A model generated the notes under the pieces. The model did not search any database. It worked only from the letters and a program-made list of their open reading frames with translations, and was not told the origin of the DNA. Of a stretch of 64,000 nt of DNA, positions 15,772 to 23,472 are shown piece after piece. Numbering within the stretch: the stretch's first letter is position 1; each line of letters begins with the position of its first letter. The translations under genes were made by a program, and so were the position numbers. This stretch comes from Streptomyces sp. NRRL F-5126 (lineage in GTDB: Bacteria > Actinomycetota > Actinomycetes > Streptomycetales > Streptomycetaceae). Where the stretch lies: assembly GCF_000721265.1 (NCBI RefSeq), contig NZ_JOFZ01000001.1, positions 850,177 to 914,176 on the forward strand. The letters are read 5' to 3'.

Positions 15772-16893
15772 GTGGGCGTGAGCGAACCGGGTGCGGTGGC
15801 ACGGCTGACGATCGGCGCGTTCGCGAGCGCCTGCGGGCTGTCCGCGAAGGCGCTGCGGCGCTATGACGAGCTCGGGCTGCTCACGCCCGCGTACGTCGAC
15901 GCGTTCACCGGCTACCGCTACTACAGGCCCGAGCAGTTGGAGCGGGCCAGGCTGGTTGCGTGGCTGCGCCACATCGGCATGCCACTGGCCCGCATCCGGC
16001 TCGTCTGCGACCTGTTCGCAACCGATCCACCGGCCGCGGGCCGGGAGGTCGAGGCGTACTGGGCGCGGGTCGAGGCCGAGACGGCCGCCCGCCGCGACCT
16101 CGCTGCCTTCCTCGTCGAGCATCTGACGGGCGGTCCCACGGACCGGCCGGAGAAGGGGACGGCGGTCATGGAACGGTCGACGCTGGGGATCAGGTACGCA
16201 TCGCGCACGGAGCGCGGCCTCGTCAGGGAGGTCAACCAGGACGCGGTGTACGCGGGCGAGAGGCTGTTCGCGGTCGCGGACGGCTTCGGCAGGGACGGTG
16301 CGCCCGCGGGCGAGGCGGCGATCGGCGCGCTGCGCGCGGGCATCCCGGCCGGTGCGGCGGGCGCCGACCTGCTGAACGTGCTGGCGGGGTCGATGGCGGA
16401 CGCCAACCGCGCCGTCGAGCGGTTCGAGGACTCGGGCACGACGCTGACGGCGATGGCGTGGACGGGCTCGCAGCTCGCGCTCGTGCACATCGGGGACACG
16501 CGCGCGTATCTGCTGCGCGACGGCGAGTTGTTCCTCGTCACGCACGACCACACGGTGGTGCAGTCGATGGTCGACGCGGGCGACCTCGATGCGGCGGAGG
16601 CCGCGTCCCATCCGCAGCGTGCCATGCTGGTGCGCGCCCTGACCGGCGGCGACGAGGGGCTGCGCGCGGACGTGCGACTCCAGGACGTGCGGGCGGGGGA
16701 CCGCTACCTGCTGTGCTCGAAGGGCCTGTCGGTGGTGGTGGCGCAGCCGGAGATCGATCGCACGCTCACGGCGCCGCCGGGCGGTACGCGGCCCACCCCG
16801 CAGGAGGCGGTCCACGCGCTGACGGCCCTGGCCCACGAGGCGGGCGCGCCGGACAACGTGGCGTGCGTGGTCGCGGACGTGGTGGCGCTTTGA
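15772..16893 (+). CDS. MerR-type HTH fused to PP2C phosphatase domain
   Basis: A 373-residue fusion. Residues 11-80 form a MerR winged helix (LTIGAFASACGLSAKALRRY, then GYRYYRPEQLERARL). Residues 133-373 form a PP2C domain with VREVNQDAVY (151-160), VADGFG (168-173), HIGDTRAYLL (239-248), RALTGG and APDNVACVVAD (359-369). The usual SDG metal motif is CSKGLS here: Lys317 replaces a metal-coordinating Asp. MerR-PP2C fusions are known in streptomycetes and are thought to link DNA binding to protein dephosphorylation. With one metal ligand lost, activity may be altered or absent. Start is GTG 15772; GTG 15778 is also possible. Confidence 0.9.
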   Translation: MGVSEPGAVARLTIGAFASACGLSAKALRRYDELGLLTPAYVDAFTGYRYYRPEQLERARLVAWLRHIGMPLARIRLVCDLFATDPPAAGREVEAYWARVEAETAARRDLAAFLVEHLTGGPTDRPEKGTAVMERSTLGIRYASRTERGLVREVNQDAVYAGERLFAVADGFGRDGAPAGEAAIGALRAGIPAGAAGADLLNVLAGSMADANRAVERFEDSGTTLTAMAWTGSQLALVHIGDTRAYLLRDGELFLVTHDHTVVQSMVDAGDLDAAEAASHPQRAMLVRALTGGDEGLRADVRLQDVRAGDRYLLCSKGLSVVVAQPEIDRTLTAPPGGTRPTPQEAVHALTALAHEAGAPDNVACVVADVVAL

Positions 16894-17155
16894 CGCTCCA
16901 CGACTACGCGTGCGGCGGGCGCGCCGGCCGCTACGGGCATCTGCGGCTGGAGGCGGACGAGTCCCGCCGGGCCCGCGCCTGCCGCTCGGCGCGGGGCCGG
17001 TGGGCGCGGGCGCGGAGCCGCTGCGCCCGGTGGGCATCAGGGTGGCGAGCGACGCGTCGGCGAAGGCCACGGACCGTAAGCGGGGGCTGCCCGTTGACGA
17101 TGTGAGCCCGGTGATCGCGAGGGTGGTGCCCCGGCGGGGGCCTATGCCCCGCTGC
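16894..17155. other. Intergenic region, possible coding remnant
   Basis: A very GC-rich stretch between the phosphatase and GNAT genes. One plus-strand frame around 17020-17120 reads GIRVASDASAKATDRKRG, which looks like protein, but it has no start with a ribosome site and no recognisable continuation. No supported gene. Confidence 0.35.
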
Positions 17156-17185
17156 GGGCCGCCACCGGTCCCCCGGTGGCGGCCC
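17156..17185. terminator. Hairpin upstream of the GNAT gene
   Basis: Perfect 13-bp stem GGGCCGCCACCGG (17156-17168) and its complement (17173-17185) with a 4-base loop, followed by CGAAAA. Probably terminates transcription from the MerR-PP2C gene. Confidence 0.6.
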
Positions 17186-17257
17186 GAAAACCCGTTGCGA
17201 GCGGCCCGCGCCGAATGTCTGATGGGTCGGCCGCCACCGACCAGGGAGCAGACAAAC

Positions 17258-17836
17258 ATGAGCGACTCGCTGCACGTCCCCGAGTTGCGCACCGCCCGCC
17301 TTCGGCTGCGTGCCTTCGAGGACGCGGATGCGAACGACCTCTTCTCCCTGCACAGCAGCGCACACGTCCTGCGTTACTGGGACTCGCCCCCGTGGACCGA
17401 ACGCTCGCGCGCCGAGAAGTTCCTCGCCACGTGCCGGCGGATGGAGCAGGAGGGCACCGGGCTGCGGTGGGCCGTGGACCGTGTCCCCGACGGGGCGTTC
17501 ATCGGCTGGTGCACACTGAACAACTGGAACCCGGACTTCCGCAGCGCGTCGCTCGGCTACTGCTACGACGACGCGGCCTGGGGCCACGGCTACGCGACCG
17601 AGGCCGCGCGCGCCCTGCTGGACTGGGCGTTCGACACGCTGGACCTGAACCGCGTCCAGGCCGAGGTCGATACGCGCAACGGGGGTTCCGCCCGTGTGCT
17701 GGAGAAGCTCGGCTTCGTGCACGAGGGCACGTTGCGGGAGGACTGCGTCGTGGCAGGCGACGTCTCCGACTCGTGGGTCTACGGGCTACTCAGGCGGGAG
17801 TGGCAGCCGTCGCCCGAGCCGGCCGCCGGCTCCTGA
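17258..17836 (+). CDS. RimJ/RimL-type GNAT acetyltransferase
   Basis: A 192-residue GNAT protein. It opens with LHVPELRTARLRLRAFEDAD, typical of the RimJ/RimL (Acetyltransf_3) group, and has WDSPPWTERSRAEKFL, IGWCTLNNWNPDFRSASLGY (strand beta 4), then DDAAWGHGYATEAARALL, the acetyl-CoA-binding loop (G-x-G-x-A motif), and NGGSARVLEKLGFVHEGTLR. It acetylates either a protein N-terminus or a small amine; the substrate is not predictable. The ATG at 17258 follows CAGGGAG by about 9 bases. Monocistronic to judge from flanking hairpins. Confidence 0.92.
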   Translation: MSDSLHVPELRTARLRLRAFEDADANDLFSLHSSAHVLRYWDSPPWTERSRAEKFLATCRRMEQEGTGLRWAVDRVPDGAFIGWCTLNNWNPDFRSASLGYCYDDAAWGHGYATEAARALLDWAFDTLDLNRVQAEVDTRNGGSARVLEKLGFVHEGTLREDCVVAGDVSDSWVYGLLRREWQPSPEPAAGS

Positions 17837-17991
17837 GCTCCGCCCCCGAGTGCATCCACTGCCCGTGCATCCGCAGGCGACCTGATCAGCGCCGGCCGGT
17901 GCGCGCACCTGCGGCTTCAGTTCCTCGGCGAAGGCTCGCAGGAGGCGAGGACGCGGAACAGTTCCAACTGCGCCTGGCGTTGGCGTGGTTG

Positions 17992-18038
17992 CGGCGTTGG
18001 CCGGCCACGGAGAACGCGACCCTGGCCGGCCAACGCCG
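17992..18038. promoter_or_regulatory. Long perfect inverted repeat before the alpha/beta hydrolase gene
   Basis: CGGCGTTGGCCGGCCA (17992-18007) is repeated inverted at 18023-18038 with a 15-base spacer, ending 75 bases before the hydrolase start. It could be a terminator for the GNAT gene or an operator for the hydrolase. No T-run follows, and the spacer is long for a terminator. Confidence 0.5.
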
Positions 18039-18113
18039 GAGGGCCGGAACTCCGAACCGGATGACGCCGAGGCAGCGTGCCCGATGCCGCGGCCTTGAGA
18101 GAAAGAGACGATC

Positions 18114-18782
18114 ATGGCGACGTTCATCCTCGTGCCCGGCGGTTGGCACGGCTCCTGGTCGTTCGAGGCGGTGGTCCCGCTGCTTGAGCGGGCCGGCCAT
18201 ACCGTCCACGCCCTGACCCTGACCGGTCTGCGGCCTGACGACGACAGTGCGACGGTCGCGGCCGCCAACCTCGACACGCACGCCGACGACGTGTTGCGGC
18301 TCCTCGATCGCTCCCGGATCAGCGACGTGACGCTGGTCGGCCACAGCTACGGCGGGATGGTGATCGCCGCGGCTGCTGATCGTGCAGACGGCCGGGTCTC
18401 ACGCCTGGTGCATCTCGACGCGTACGTACCGCGCGACGGCGAGTCCTGCTGGTCGTCGACGACCGAGCGCTACCGCGAGGTGTTCGCTGTCGGAGCCGCG
18501 GCCACCGGCTACGCCGTCCGGCCACCGGACGGCGGCGATCCGCGCCGCCGTCCCCATCCCCTCGCGTCGTTCCTGCAGACGGCACGGCTGTCAGGCGCAG
18601 TTGATCAGGTCCCCCACCGGGAGTTCGTCTACTGCTCGGGCTGGGAGGATCGGACGCCGTTCGCCGGACTGCGCAGCCGGCTGCTGGCCGAACCCGGTTG
18701 GCGGGTGACCGATCTGGCAACCGGTCACGACGCCATGCACGAAGCCCCGGAGGCGGTCACCGCGCTTCTGTTCGGCGCGTGA
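18114..18782 (+). CDS. Alpha/beta hydrolase
   Basis: A 222-residue alpha/beta hydrolase. N-terminal FILVPGGWHGSWSFEAVVPL supplies the oxyanion loop (GGWHGSW), LVGHSYGGMVIAAAADRA carries the nucleophile Ser in GHSYGG (about residue 83), and ATGHDAMHEAPEAV near the end provides the catalytic His. The length and the HGSWSF motif fit the small esterase/methylesterase-like group also found in polyketide pathways, but the substrate is unknown. GAGAAAGAG precedes the ATG. It is convergent with the rRNA methyltransferase gene. Confidence 0.9.
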   Translation: MATFILVPGGWHGSWSFEAVVPLLERAGHTVHALTLTGLRPDDDSATVAAANLDTHADDVLRLLDRSRISDVTLVGHSYGGMVIAAAADRADGRVSRLVHLDAYVPRDGESCWSSTTERYREVFAVGAAATGYAVRPPDGGDPRRRPHPLASFLQTARLSGAVDQVPHREFVYCSGWEDRTPFAGLRSRLLAEPGWRVTDLATGHDAMHEAPEAVTALLFGA

Positions 18783-18804
18783 TCGCGGGCACGTCGGCGC
18801 ACGG

Positions 18805-19656
18805 TCACCGCGGCCAGTACACCGTGACCAGCACCGAGACGGTGACCTGACCGGGTAGGAGGACGTCGACGTCCAGGTCCGCGCGGCGCAGGTGGCGTGC
18901 GCTCGGTGTCATCGCCACCAGGTCCAGGGACTCCGGCCCCGTCAGGGGTGCCGCGTACTCGACGTGTTCGGTGACCGCGGCGTCGAAGAACGAGTCAAGC
19001 GCCCGGTGCAGGCGCTGCTCCTTGCACGGATCGACCGTGACGGCCGCAGGCAAGCGGCCGTGCAGTTCGGCCAGGTGCCGCCCGGTGGGGCGGACGACGA
19101 CCAACCGGCCCGTCGGGCGCAGCACGCGGTGGAACTCGGCCGGATTGCGCGGGGCGAACACATCAAGCACGACATCGGCCGCCCCGTCGGCCAGGGGGAA
19201 CGGGCGGAAGACGTCCCAGGACGCCGCGGCGGCTCGTTCGTGGGCACGGGCCGCCGAGCGCAGCGCCCGTACCGATGTGTCCAGGCCCAGGCCATGGGCT
19301 CCGGGCAACCGGTCGAGCACACCGGCCAGGTAGTAGCCCGTGCCGCATCCCACGTCGACGACCGTGGCCTGCCGGGGCGCGGCGCCGGCCGCCAGGCGGG
19401 CCGCGGCTTCGCGGAGGGGCGCGTAGGCACCGGTGGACAGAAAACGGCTACGGGCACGGACCATGGCCGCGTCGTCGCCGCTGGTGGCGCGGGCGCCCGT
19501 CAGCAGCCCGGCGTAGCCGTGGCGAGCGACGTCGAAGGAGTGGCCGGCCGAACAGCGCAGCGCACCGCGGTCGAACGCGAGGTCACGTGCGCGGCACGTT
19601 GGGCAGCGCAGCAGGGCGAGGGACAGTTCGAGGGCAGGGGGAAGCGACACGGGCAC
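18805..19656 (-). CDS. RlmA-like 23S rRNA (guanine) methyltransferase
   Basis: About 283 residues. An N-terminal zinc finger (LRCPTCRARDLAF, then LRCSAGHSFDVARHGY) precedes LLTGARATSGDDAAMVRARS, a stretch characteristic of RlmA/TlrB enzymes, and a Rossmann methyltransferase fold with VVDVGCGTGYYLAG and VLDVFAPRNPAEFHRVLRP. The family methylates G745 or G748 in helix 35 of 23S rRNA; TlrB gives tylosin resistance. Whether this copy is RlmAI- or RlmAII-like cannot be told. The GTG at 19656 was chosen because AGGAG lies 6 bases upstream; longer reading upstream lacks family similarity. Confidence 0.88.
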   Translation of the reverse strand: MPVSLPPALELSLALLRCPTCRARDLAFDRGALRCSAGHSFDVARHGYAGLLTGARATSGDDAAMVRARSRFLSTGAYAPLREAAARLAAGAAPRQATVVDVGCGTGYYLAGVLDRLPGAHGLGLDTSVRALRSAARAHERAAAASWDVFRPFPLADGAADVVLDVFAPRNPAEFHRVLRPTGRLVVVRPTGRHLAELHGRLPAAVTVDPCKEQRLHRALDSFFDAAVTEHVEYAAPLTGPESLDLVAMTPSARHLRRADLDVDVLLPGQVTVSVLVTVYWPR

Positions 19657-19841
19657 AGGGCACTCCTGACACAGCTGAAGGGAAGGGACCGTGCCTGCAC
19701 GCGCGCTCAGAACGTCACACAGGGAGCGTGGCGCACGCGGCAGGCACACCAAGGAGGGCGATGCCGCCAGGCGTCGCCCTCAGTGCCTTCCGGTCAGAGG
19801 AAGCAGCAGTGCGGGATGCTCATGAATGCCACACCGTGATT

Positions 19842-20867
19842 CTACGAGCGGCGATGGTGTTCCACCGTGGTGAGTGCCGGGGTGCGTTTGACGACCCGGC
19901 TGACGACCGCCGTCTCGACGTGGCTGATGCCCAGGCCGGTCAGGTCGCGGGAGAGGAAGCCGTAGAGGGCCGCCAGGTCGGGGAAGTACGCGGCCGCGTG
20001 CAGGTTCGACGGGCCCGACGTCGCGTACGCGCCGTGTACCGACGGATGGTCGGCCAGTGCCTGTCCGGTCGCGGCCAGGTGGTCGGGGGTCACGTGCAGC
20101 AGGAGCTTGGCCTCGATGGCCAGCCCGAGGCGGTGGGGGTCCACCAGGACCTGGGTGATCAGACGGCCCTGGGCGGCCAGTTGGGCCAGGCGGCGGCGCA
20201 CCGTGGACTCCGGGTGGCCGGTGCGGGCCGCCAGGGCCGCCGCGCTCAGGCGCGCGTCGGGCGCAAGCGCCTCGACGAGGGCCTGTTCCAGGGCGTCGGT
20301 GTCGACGCCGTACAGGTCGGGGGAAGGCGGGACGGAGGCCGTCTCGGCGGCTGGGTCCAGCCGGGTCAGCGCCGCGCGTTCCGGTGCGGTCAGCGCCTGG
20401 TGGCGCCACTCGGAGGTGAAGCGGAAGGCGTGCAGGATCGAGGCGCTTTCCAGTGACGTCACCGCCTGGGTGGAGGGCAGTTGGCGGAAGACGAGGGGAT
20501 CGCGCGAGCCCGGTTCTGTGGCGGTGACCGCGAAGATCTCGTCGCCCGAGGTGGTGACGTCGATGAACGGGATGTCGTCGCGCGCCGCGAGCGCGGCGAC
20601 GATCGTGTCGAGCTTCCCCCGGAGCACACGGATGCGCAGGAACAGGGCGCCGGTCGCGCCGCCGCCTCGGGGCAGCGCGACCGGTGAGACCACCACACGC
20701 ACCGTGCCGTCGGCGCCGAGCGCGTGCAGGCGGCGGCGCACGACGGCGGGGCTGAGGCCCAGCACATGGGCCGCGCGCTCCGCGGTGAGCCGGCCGTCGC
20801 ACTGCAGCGCGGCCACCAGCCGCTGGTCCGTGGGGCTCAGTACGGAATCCGCCGATGAGCGTGCCAT
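19842..20867 (-). CDS. Tandem Lrp/AsnC-family regulator
   Basis: About 341 residues with two Lrp-type halves. The first winged helix is LSPTDQRLVAALQCDGRLTA through VVRRRLHALGADGTVRVVVS, the second LSAAALAARTGHPESTVRRR through AQGRLITQVLVDP. Each is followed by a ligand/oligomerisation-like region (for example GYxT-like HVTPDHLAATGQALADHPSV). Such double Lrp proteins are common in streptomycetes and often control a divergent metabolic gene; here the divergent gene is an alpha/beta hydrolase with a possible leader peptide in between. The ATG at 20867 has no strong ribosome site. Confidence 0.88.
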   Translation of the reverse strand: MARSSADSVLSPTDQRLVAALQCDGRLTAERAAHVLGLSPAVVRRRLHALGADGTVRVVVSPVALPRGGGATGALFLRIRVLRGKLDTIVAALAARDDIPFIDVTTSGDEIFAVTATEPGSRDPLVFRQLPSTQAVTSLESASILHAFRFTSEWRHQALTAPERAALTRLDPAAETASVPPSPDLYGVDTDALEQALVEALAPDARLSAAALAARTGHPESTVRRRLAQLAAQGRLITQVLVDPHRLGLAIEAKLLLHVTPDHLAATGQALADHPSVHGAYATSGPSNLHAAAYFPDLAALYGFLSRDLTGLGISHVETAVVSRVVKRTPALTTVEHHRRS

Positions 20868-20969
20868 GGAGACGAGTTTCGCCCATCGAGCGGCCGTGCG
20901 CCGCCCGTTTCGCGGGCCGCGCCCAAGGATGGAAAGCGACTGCTCCGCGCCGCAGGAAGGAGGCACCCG

Positions 20970-21005
20970 ATGGTTCTCGACCCGCTCGTGTGGTTCCCCC
21001 GCTGA
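20970..21005 (+). CDS. Candidate 11-residue leader peptide
   Basis: ATG at 20970 follows AAGGAGG (20957-20963) by 6 bases, one of the best ribosome sites in the window, and opens the frame MVLDPLVWFPR followed by TGA. It ends 52 bases before the GTG of the downstream hydrolase gene and lies in the intergenic region with the divergent Lrp gene. A short, strongly initiated frame at this place suggests a leader peptide or translation-coupled regulatory element. No homologue is known to me. Confidence 0.5.
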   Translation: MVLDPLVWFPR

Positions 21006-21057
21006 CCGCCCGGCCACCTGATCAGTTCGGAACGACCCATCGACCACGGAGGTTCGC

Positions 21058-21996
21058 GTGACCGCGTTCGAAGAACGGCAGGAAGAACGGCAGGGGGAAC
21101 GGCGGAAAGTGCGCTTCGCCAGCGGTGACACCTCGTGTGCCGCCTGGCACTATCCGGGCACCAACGGCGGCTGCGTGATCATGGCCGGCGGCACCTCGGT
21201 GACGAAGGAGCCGGCCTCGGACCTGTTCGCCGCGCGGTTCAACGCCGCCGGTTTCGCGGTCCTGGCGTTCGACCACCGGCGGTTCGGGGAGAGCGGGGGC
21301 GCGCCGCGCCAGATCGTCCGCTTCGGCGAGCAGATCGACGACTGGCACGCCGCGATCGAGTGCGCTGCCGGGCTGCCGGACGTCGATCCGGACCGGATCG
21401 CCGTGTGGGGCTTCTCGCTCGCGGGCGGCCATGTCTTCCGTGTCGCGGCAGACCACCCGCGCCTGGCCTGTGCGATCGCGCAGACGCCGCTGGTCGACGG
21501 GCGCAGCATCGCCCCGAACGCGCTACGCAGCATGCCACCGTCCGCGGCGGTGCGGCTGTTCGGCCGGGGCGTCGGGGACGCGCTCGGGAGCCTCGCCGGG
21601 CGTCCGCCGCTGCTCGTCCCGACGGCAGGGCCACGGGGCGCGGTCGCCTCGCTGACCACACCGGACGCCATGGACGGCGACCGGGCCCTCGATCCGGGCG
21701 GCCGCCACACCGGCTGGGAGCGGACGGTCGCGGCACGGATCATCCTGGGGCTCGGCGGTTACCGGCCGGGACGGCACGCGCCCCGGATCCGCTGCCCCCT
21801 GCTGGTCGTGGTCTGCGAGCAGGACCGGAGCGTGCTCACCGAGCCCGGCGTGCGGGCCGCCGGAAACGCGCCACGGTCAGAAGTGGTTCGCCTGCCAGGA
21901 TGCCATTACGCGCCGTTCCTGGAGGCGCACGAGCAGGCCGTCGCGGCGGAGATCTCGTTCCTGGGCAGGCATGCGGGGGGACGCGACCCCGAGTGA
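21058..21996 (+). CDS. Alpha/beta hydrolase (dienelactone-hydrolase-like/serine hydrolase)
   Basis: A 312-residue protein starting with GTG after GGAGG. A charged N-terminus (EERQEERQGERRKVRF) precedes the hydrolase domain: VIMAGGTSVTKEPASDLFAA, AVLAFDHRRFGESGGAPR, AVWGFSLAGGHVFRVAADHP with the nucleophile in GFSLAG, CPLLVVVCEQDRSVL with the acid Asp, and LPGCHYAPFLEAHE with the catalytic His. All triad positions are present. The X-Pro peptidase/dienelactone hydrolase type is likely. The divergent Lrp regulator probably controls it. Confidence 0.9.
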   Translation: MTAFEERQEERQGERRKVRFASGDTSCAAWHYPGTNGGCVIMAGGTSVTKEPASDLFAARFNAAGFAVLAFDHRRFGESGGAPRQIVRFGEQIDDWHAAIECAAGLPDVDPDRIAVWGFSLAGGHVFRVAADHPRLACAIAQTPLVDGRSIAPNALRSMPPSAAVRLFGRGVGDALGSLAGRPPLLVPTAGPRGAVASLTTPDAMDGDRALDPGGRHTGWERTVAARIILGLGGYRPGRHAPRIRCPLLVVVCEQDRSVLTEPGVRAAGNAPRSEVVRLPGCHYAPFLEAHEQAVAAEISFLGRHAGGRDPE

Positions 21997-22033
21997 GACG
22001 GCTCGTGCCGGGCCCGGCTCAGCCCGTCCCGCG

Positions 22034-22831
22034 TCAGAGAGCCGGGTCGGTGGGGCGGCGCTCGGCGCGGCCCGGGTCCCCGGGCGGGGCGTCGAAGCGG
22101 GCGGCATCGGCGCGGTAGGTGTCAGGACCGCCTGCATCGGGGCGTGCGGTCTCGGCGCGGACCGGGTCCGCCGGGCGGGAGCGGCCCGCTGCGTGGGCTC
22201 CGCGGGGGGCCGCCGTCAGGACCGGTTGGAGGAGCCCGCCGCCGCGCAAGCGGCCCACGAGGGGCGTGGCGAAGCGGCTGAGGACCCTGCTGGCCAGGTA
22301 CGCGACCGGCACGGCGATCACGGCGGCGCCGACCACGTCGTGCGGGTAGTGGTCGCCCAGGTAGACGCGGGTGAAGCTCTCGAAGACGGCGAAGGCCGCG
22401 GTGACCACCGCGAGGCGCCGGTCGAGCAGCCACAGCGCGGCGACCGTGGCGAACGCCGTGGTGGTGTGGCCGCTGGGGAACGCGTAGTCGCTGCGTACGG
22501 GGCAGGGGTCGACGAAGTACGCGTGCGGCACCGAGTAGCACGGCCGCACCTCGGCCACGGCCTTCTTGATGACCTCGGCGACCGCGAAGGCGAACACCAC
22601 CGCCACCGGTGCGGCCAGGGCGCGCGTCATGGCGAGGTTGTCGCGCCGGCGGGCGTTCCAGAAGCCGATCACCATGAGCACCGCGAAGACGCCGAGCCCC
22701 GTGTTGGTCCACCAGTCGAGCGGCCCGTTCAGCCAACGGGTCGACTTCGCGATGCCGGTGACCGACGTGAACAGCGAGCCGTCGATGGACGAGCCGTCGA
22801 AGGCGAGCTGGACGGTGGAGTGGAGGGTCAT
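22034..22831 (-). CDS. PAP2-family phosphatase, integral membrane
   Basis: A 265-residue membrane protein with the three PAP2 signatures: KKAVAEVRP (K-x6-RP), FPSGHTTTAFATVAAL (PSGH) and FTRVYLGDHYPHDVVGA (R-x5-H-x3-D). Five or six hydrophobic helices surround them (LGVFAVLMVIGFW, AAPVAVVFAFAVAEVI, VVGAAVIAVPVAYLA). The last 60 residues are a polar, disordered tail. It should dephosphorylate a lipid phosphate such as undecaprenyl pyrophosphate or phosphatidic acid on the outer membrane face. It is divergent from the BlaI-type gene. Confidence 0.93.
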   Translation of the reverse strand: MTLHSTVQLAFDGSSIDGSLFTSVTGIAKSTRWLNGPLDWWTNTGLGVFAVLMVIGFWNARRRDNLAMTRALAAPVAVVFAFAVAEVIKKAVAEVRPCYSVPHAYFVDPCPVRSDYAFPSGHTTTAFATVAALWLLDRRLAVVTAAFAVFESFTRVYLGDHYPHDVVGAAVIAVPVAYLASRVLSRFATPLVGRLRGGGLLQPVLTAAPRGAHAAGRSRPADPVRAETARPDAGGPDTYRADAARFDAPPGDPGRAERRPTDPAL

Positions 22832-22954
22832 CGGGCCAGTCTCCCAAGGACGGAAGGGACATGCGGGTCCGGCCCGTCACTCGCCGTGCGTGAGGGCGCG
22901 TAAGTGCGCCGGACCCGGCATGGCGTGCGGATGTGGCAGACTCGGCGATCAATC

Positions 22955-22978
22955 AACTTCTACACAATGGTAGAAGTT
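22955..22978. promoter_or_regulatory. Dyad operator of the BlaI-type repressor
   Basis: AACTTCTAC (22955-22963) and its exact complement GTAGAAGTT (22970-22978) flank ACAATG. The TCTAC/GTAGA core resembles BlaI/MecI operators (TAC-N-GTA type). It covers the possible ATG at 22967, so binding would block both promoter and start. Autoregulation is inferred. Confidence 0.65.
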
Positions 22979-23416
22979 CCCTGGGACTGTAAACGATGCC
23001 GGGAGGCGGGCCAACTCTTGAACGCCGGACCTGCTCCCGGGGAACGGGAACGCCGTCCCGGCGGGGCGCTGGAGGCCGAGGTGCTCGCCGTGCTCCAGTC
23101 GTCGCCGCAGGCGCTGACCCCCGGCGAGGTGGGCAGGCGCCTCGGCGAGGGGCTCGCCTACACCACCGTGGTGACGGTGCTCTCCCGGATGTTCGACAAG
23201 GGGCTGCTGACCCGCGGCAAGCGCGGCCGCGCGTACGCCTACGCGCCCGTCGCGGACGGGCACGGGCTGACCGCCCGCAGGATGCGGCAGGAGCTGGAGG
23301 CCGACTCGGACCACGGGGCGGTGCTCGCCCGGTTCGTCGCGGACCTGTCGGACCGCGACGAGGGGCTGCTGCGGCAGCTGCTCGGCGAGGTGCCCGAGGC
23401 CCCCGAGGGCACGTGA
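22967..23416 (+). CDS. BlaI/MecI/CopY-family transcriptional repressor
   Basis: About 149 residues (132 if it starts at TTG 23018). The winged helix runs LEAEVLAVLQSSPQALTPGE, then AYTTVVTVLSRMFDKGLLTR and GKRGRAYAYAPVADG, all typical of the BlaI/MecI family (the TVVTVLSRM recognition helix). The C-terminal helices (LARFVADLSDRDEGLLRQLL) dimerise. A 9-bp dyad overlaps the ATG at 22967. The TTG at 23018 has GGGAGG about 10 bases upstream and would leave the dyad in the leader, which may be the better choice. The neighbouring gene pairs show no beta-lactamase or BlaR, so its target may be itself. Confidence 0.88.
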   Translation: MVEVPWDCKRCREAGQLLNAGPAPGERERRPGGALEAEVLAVLQSSPQALTPGEVGRRLGEGLAYTTVVTVLSRMFDKGLLTRGKRGRAYAYAPVADGHGLTARRMRQELEADSDHGAVLARFVADLSDRDEGLLRQLLGEVPEAPEGT

Positions 23417-23450
23417 GCCCCCGGGGAGTCCCCGGGTGAGCCCCGGGGGC
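23417..23450. terminator. Bidirectional hairpin between convergent genes
   Basis: GCCCCCGGGG (23417-23426) and CCCCGGGGGC (23441-23450) can pair across a 14-base loop. It lies right after the BlaI-type stop and before the convergent FMN reductase stop. Confidence 0.5.
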
Positions 23451-23472
23451 GCTTGAGCACCGGCCGGGAGCG

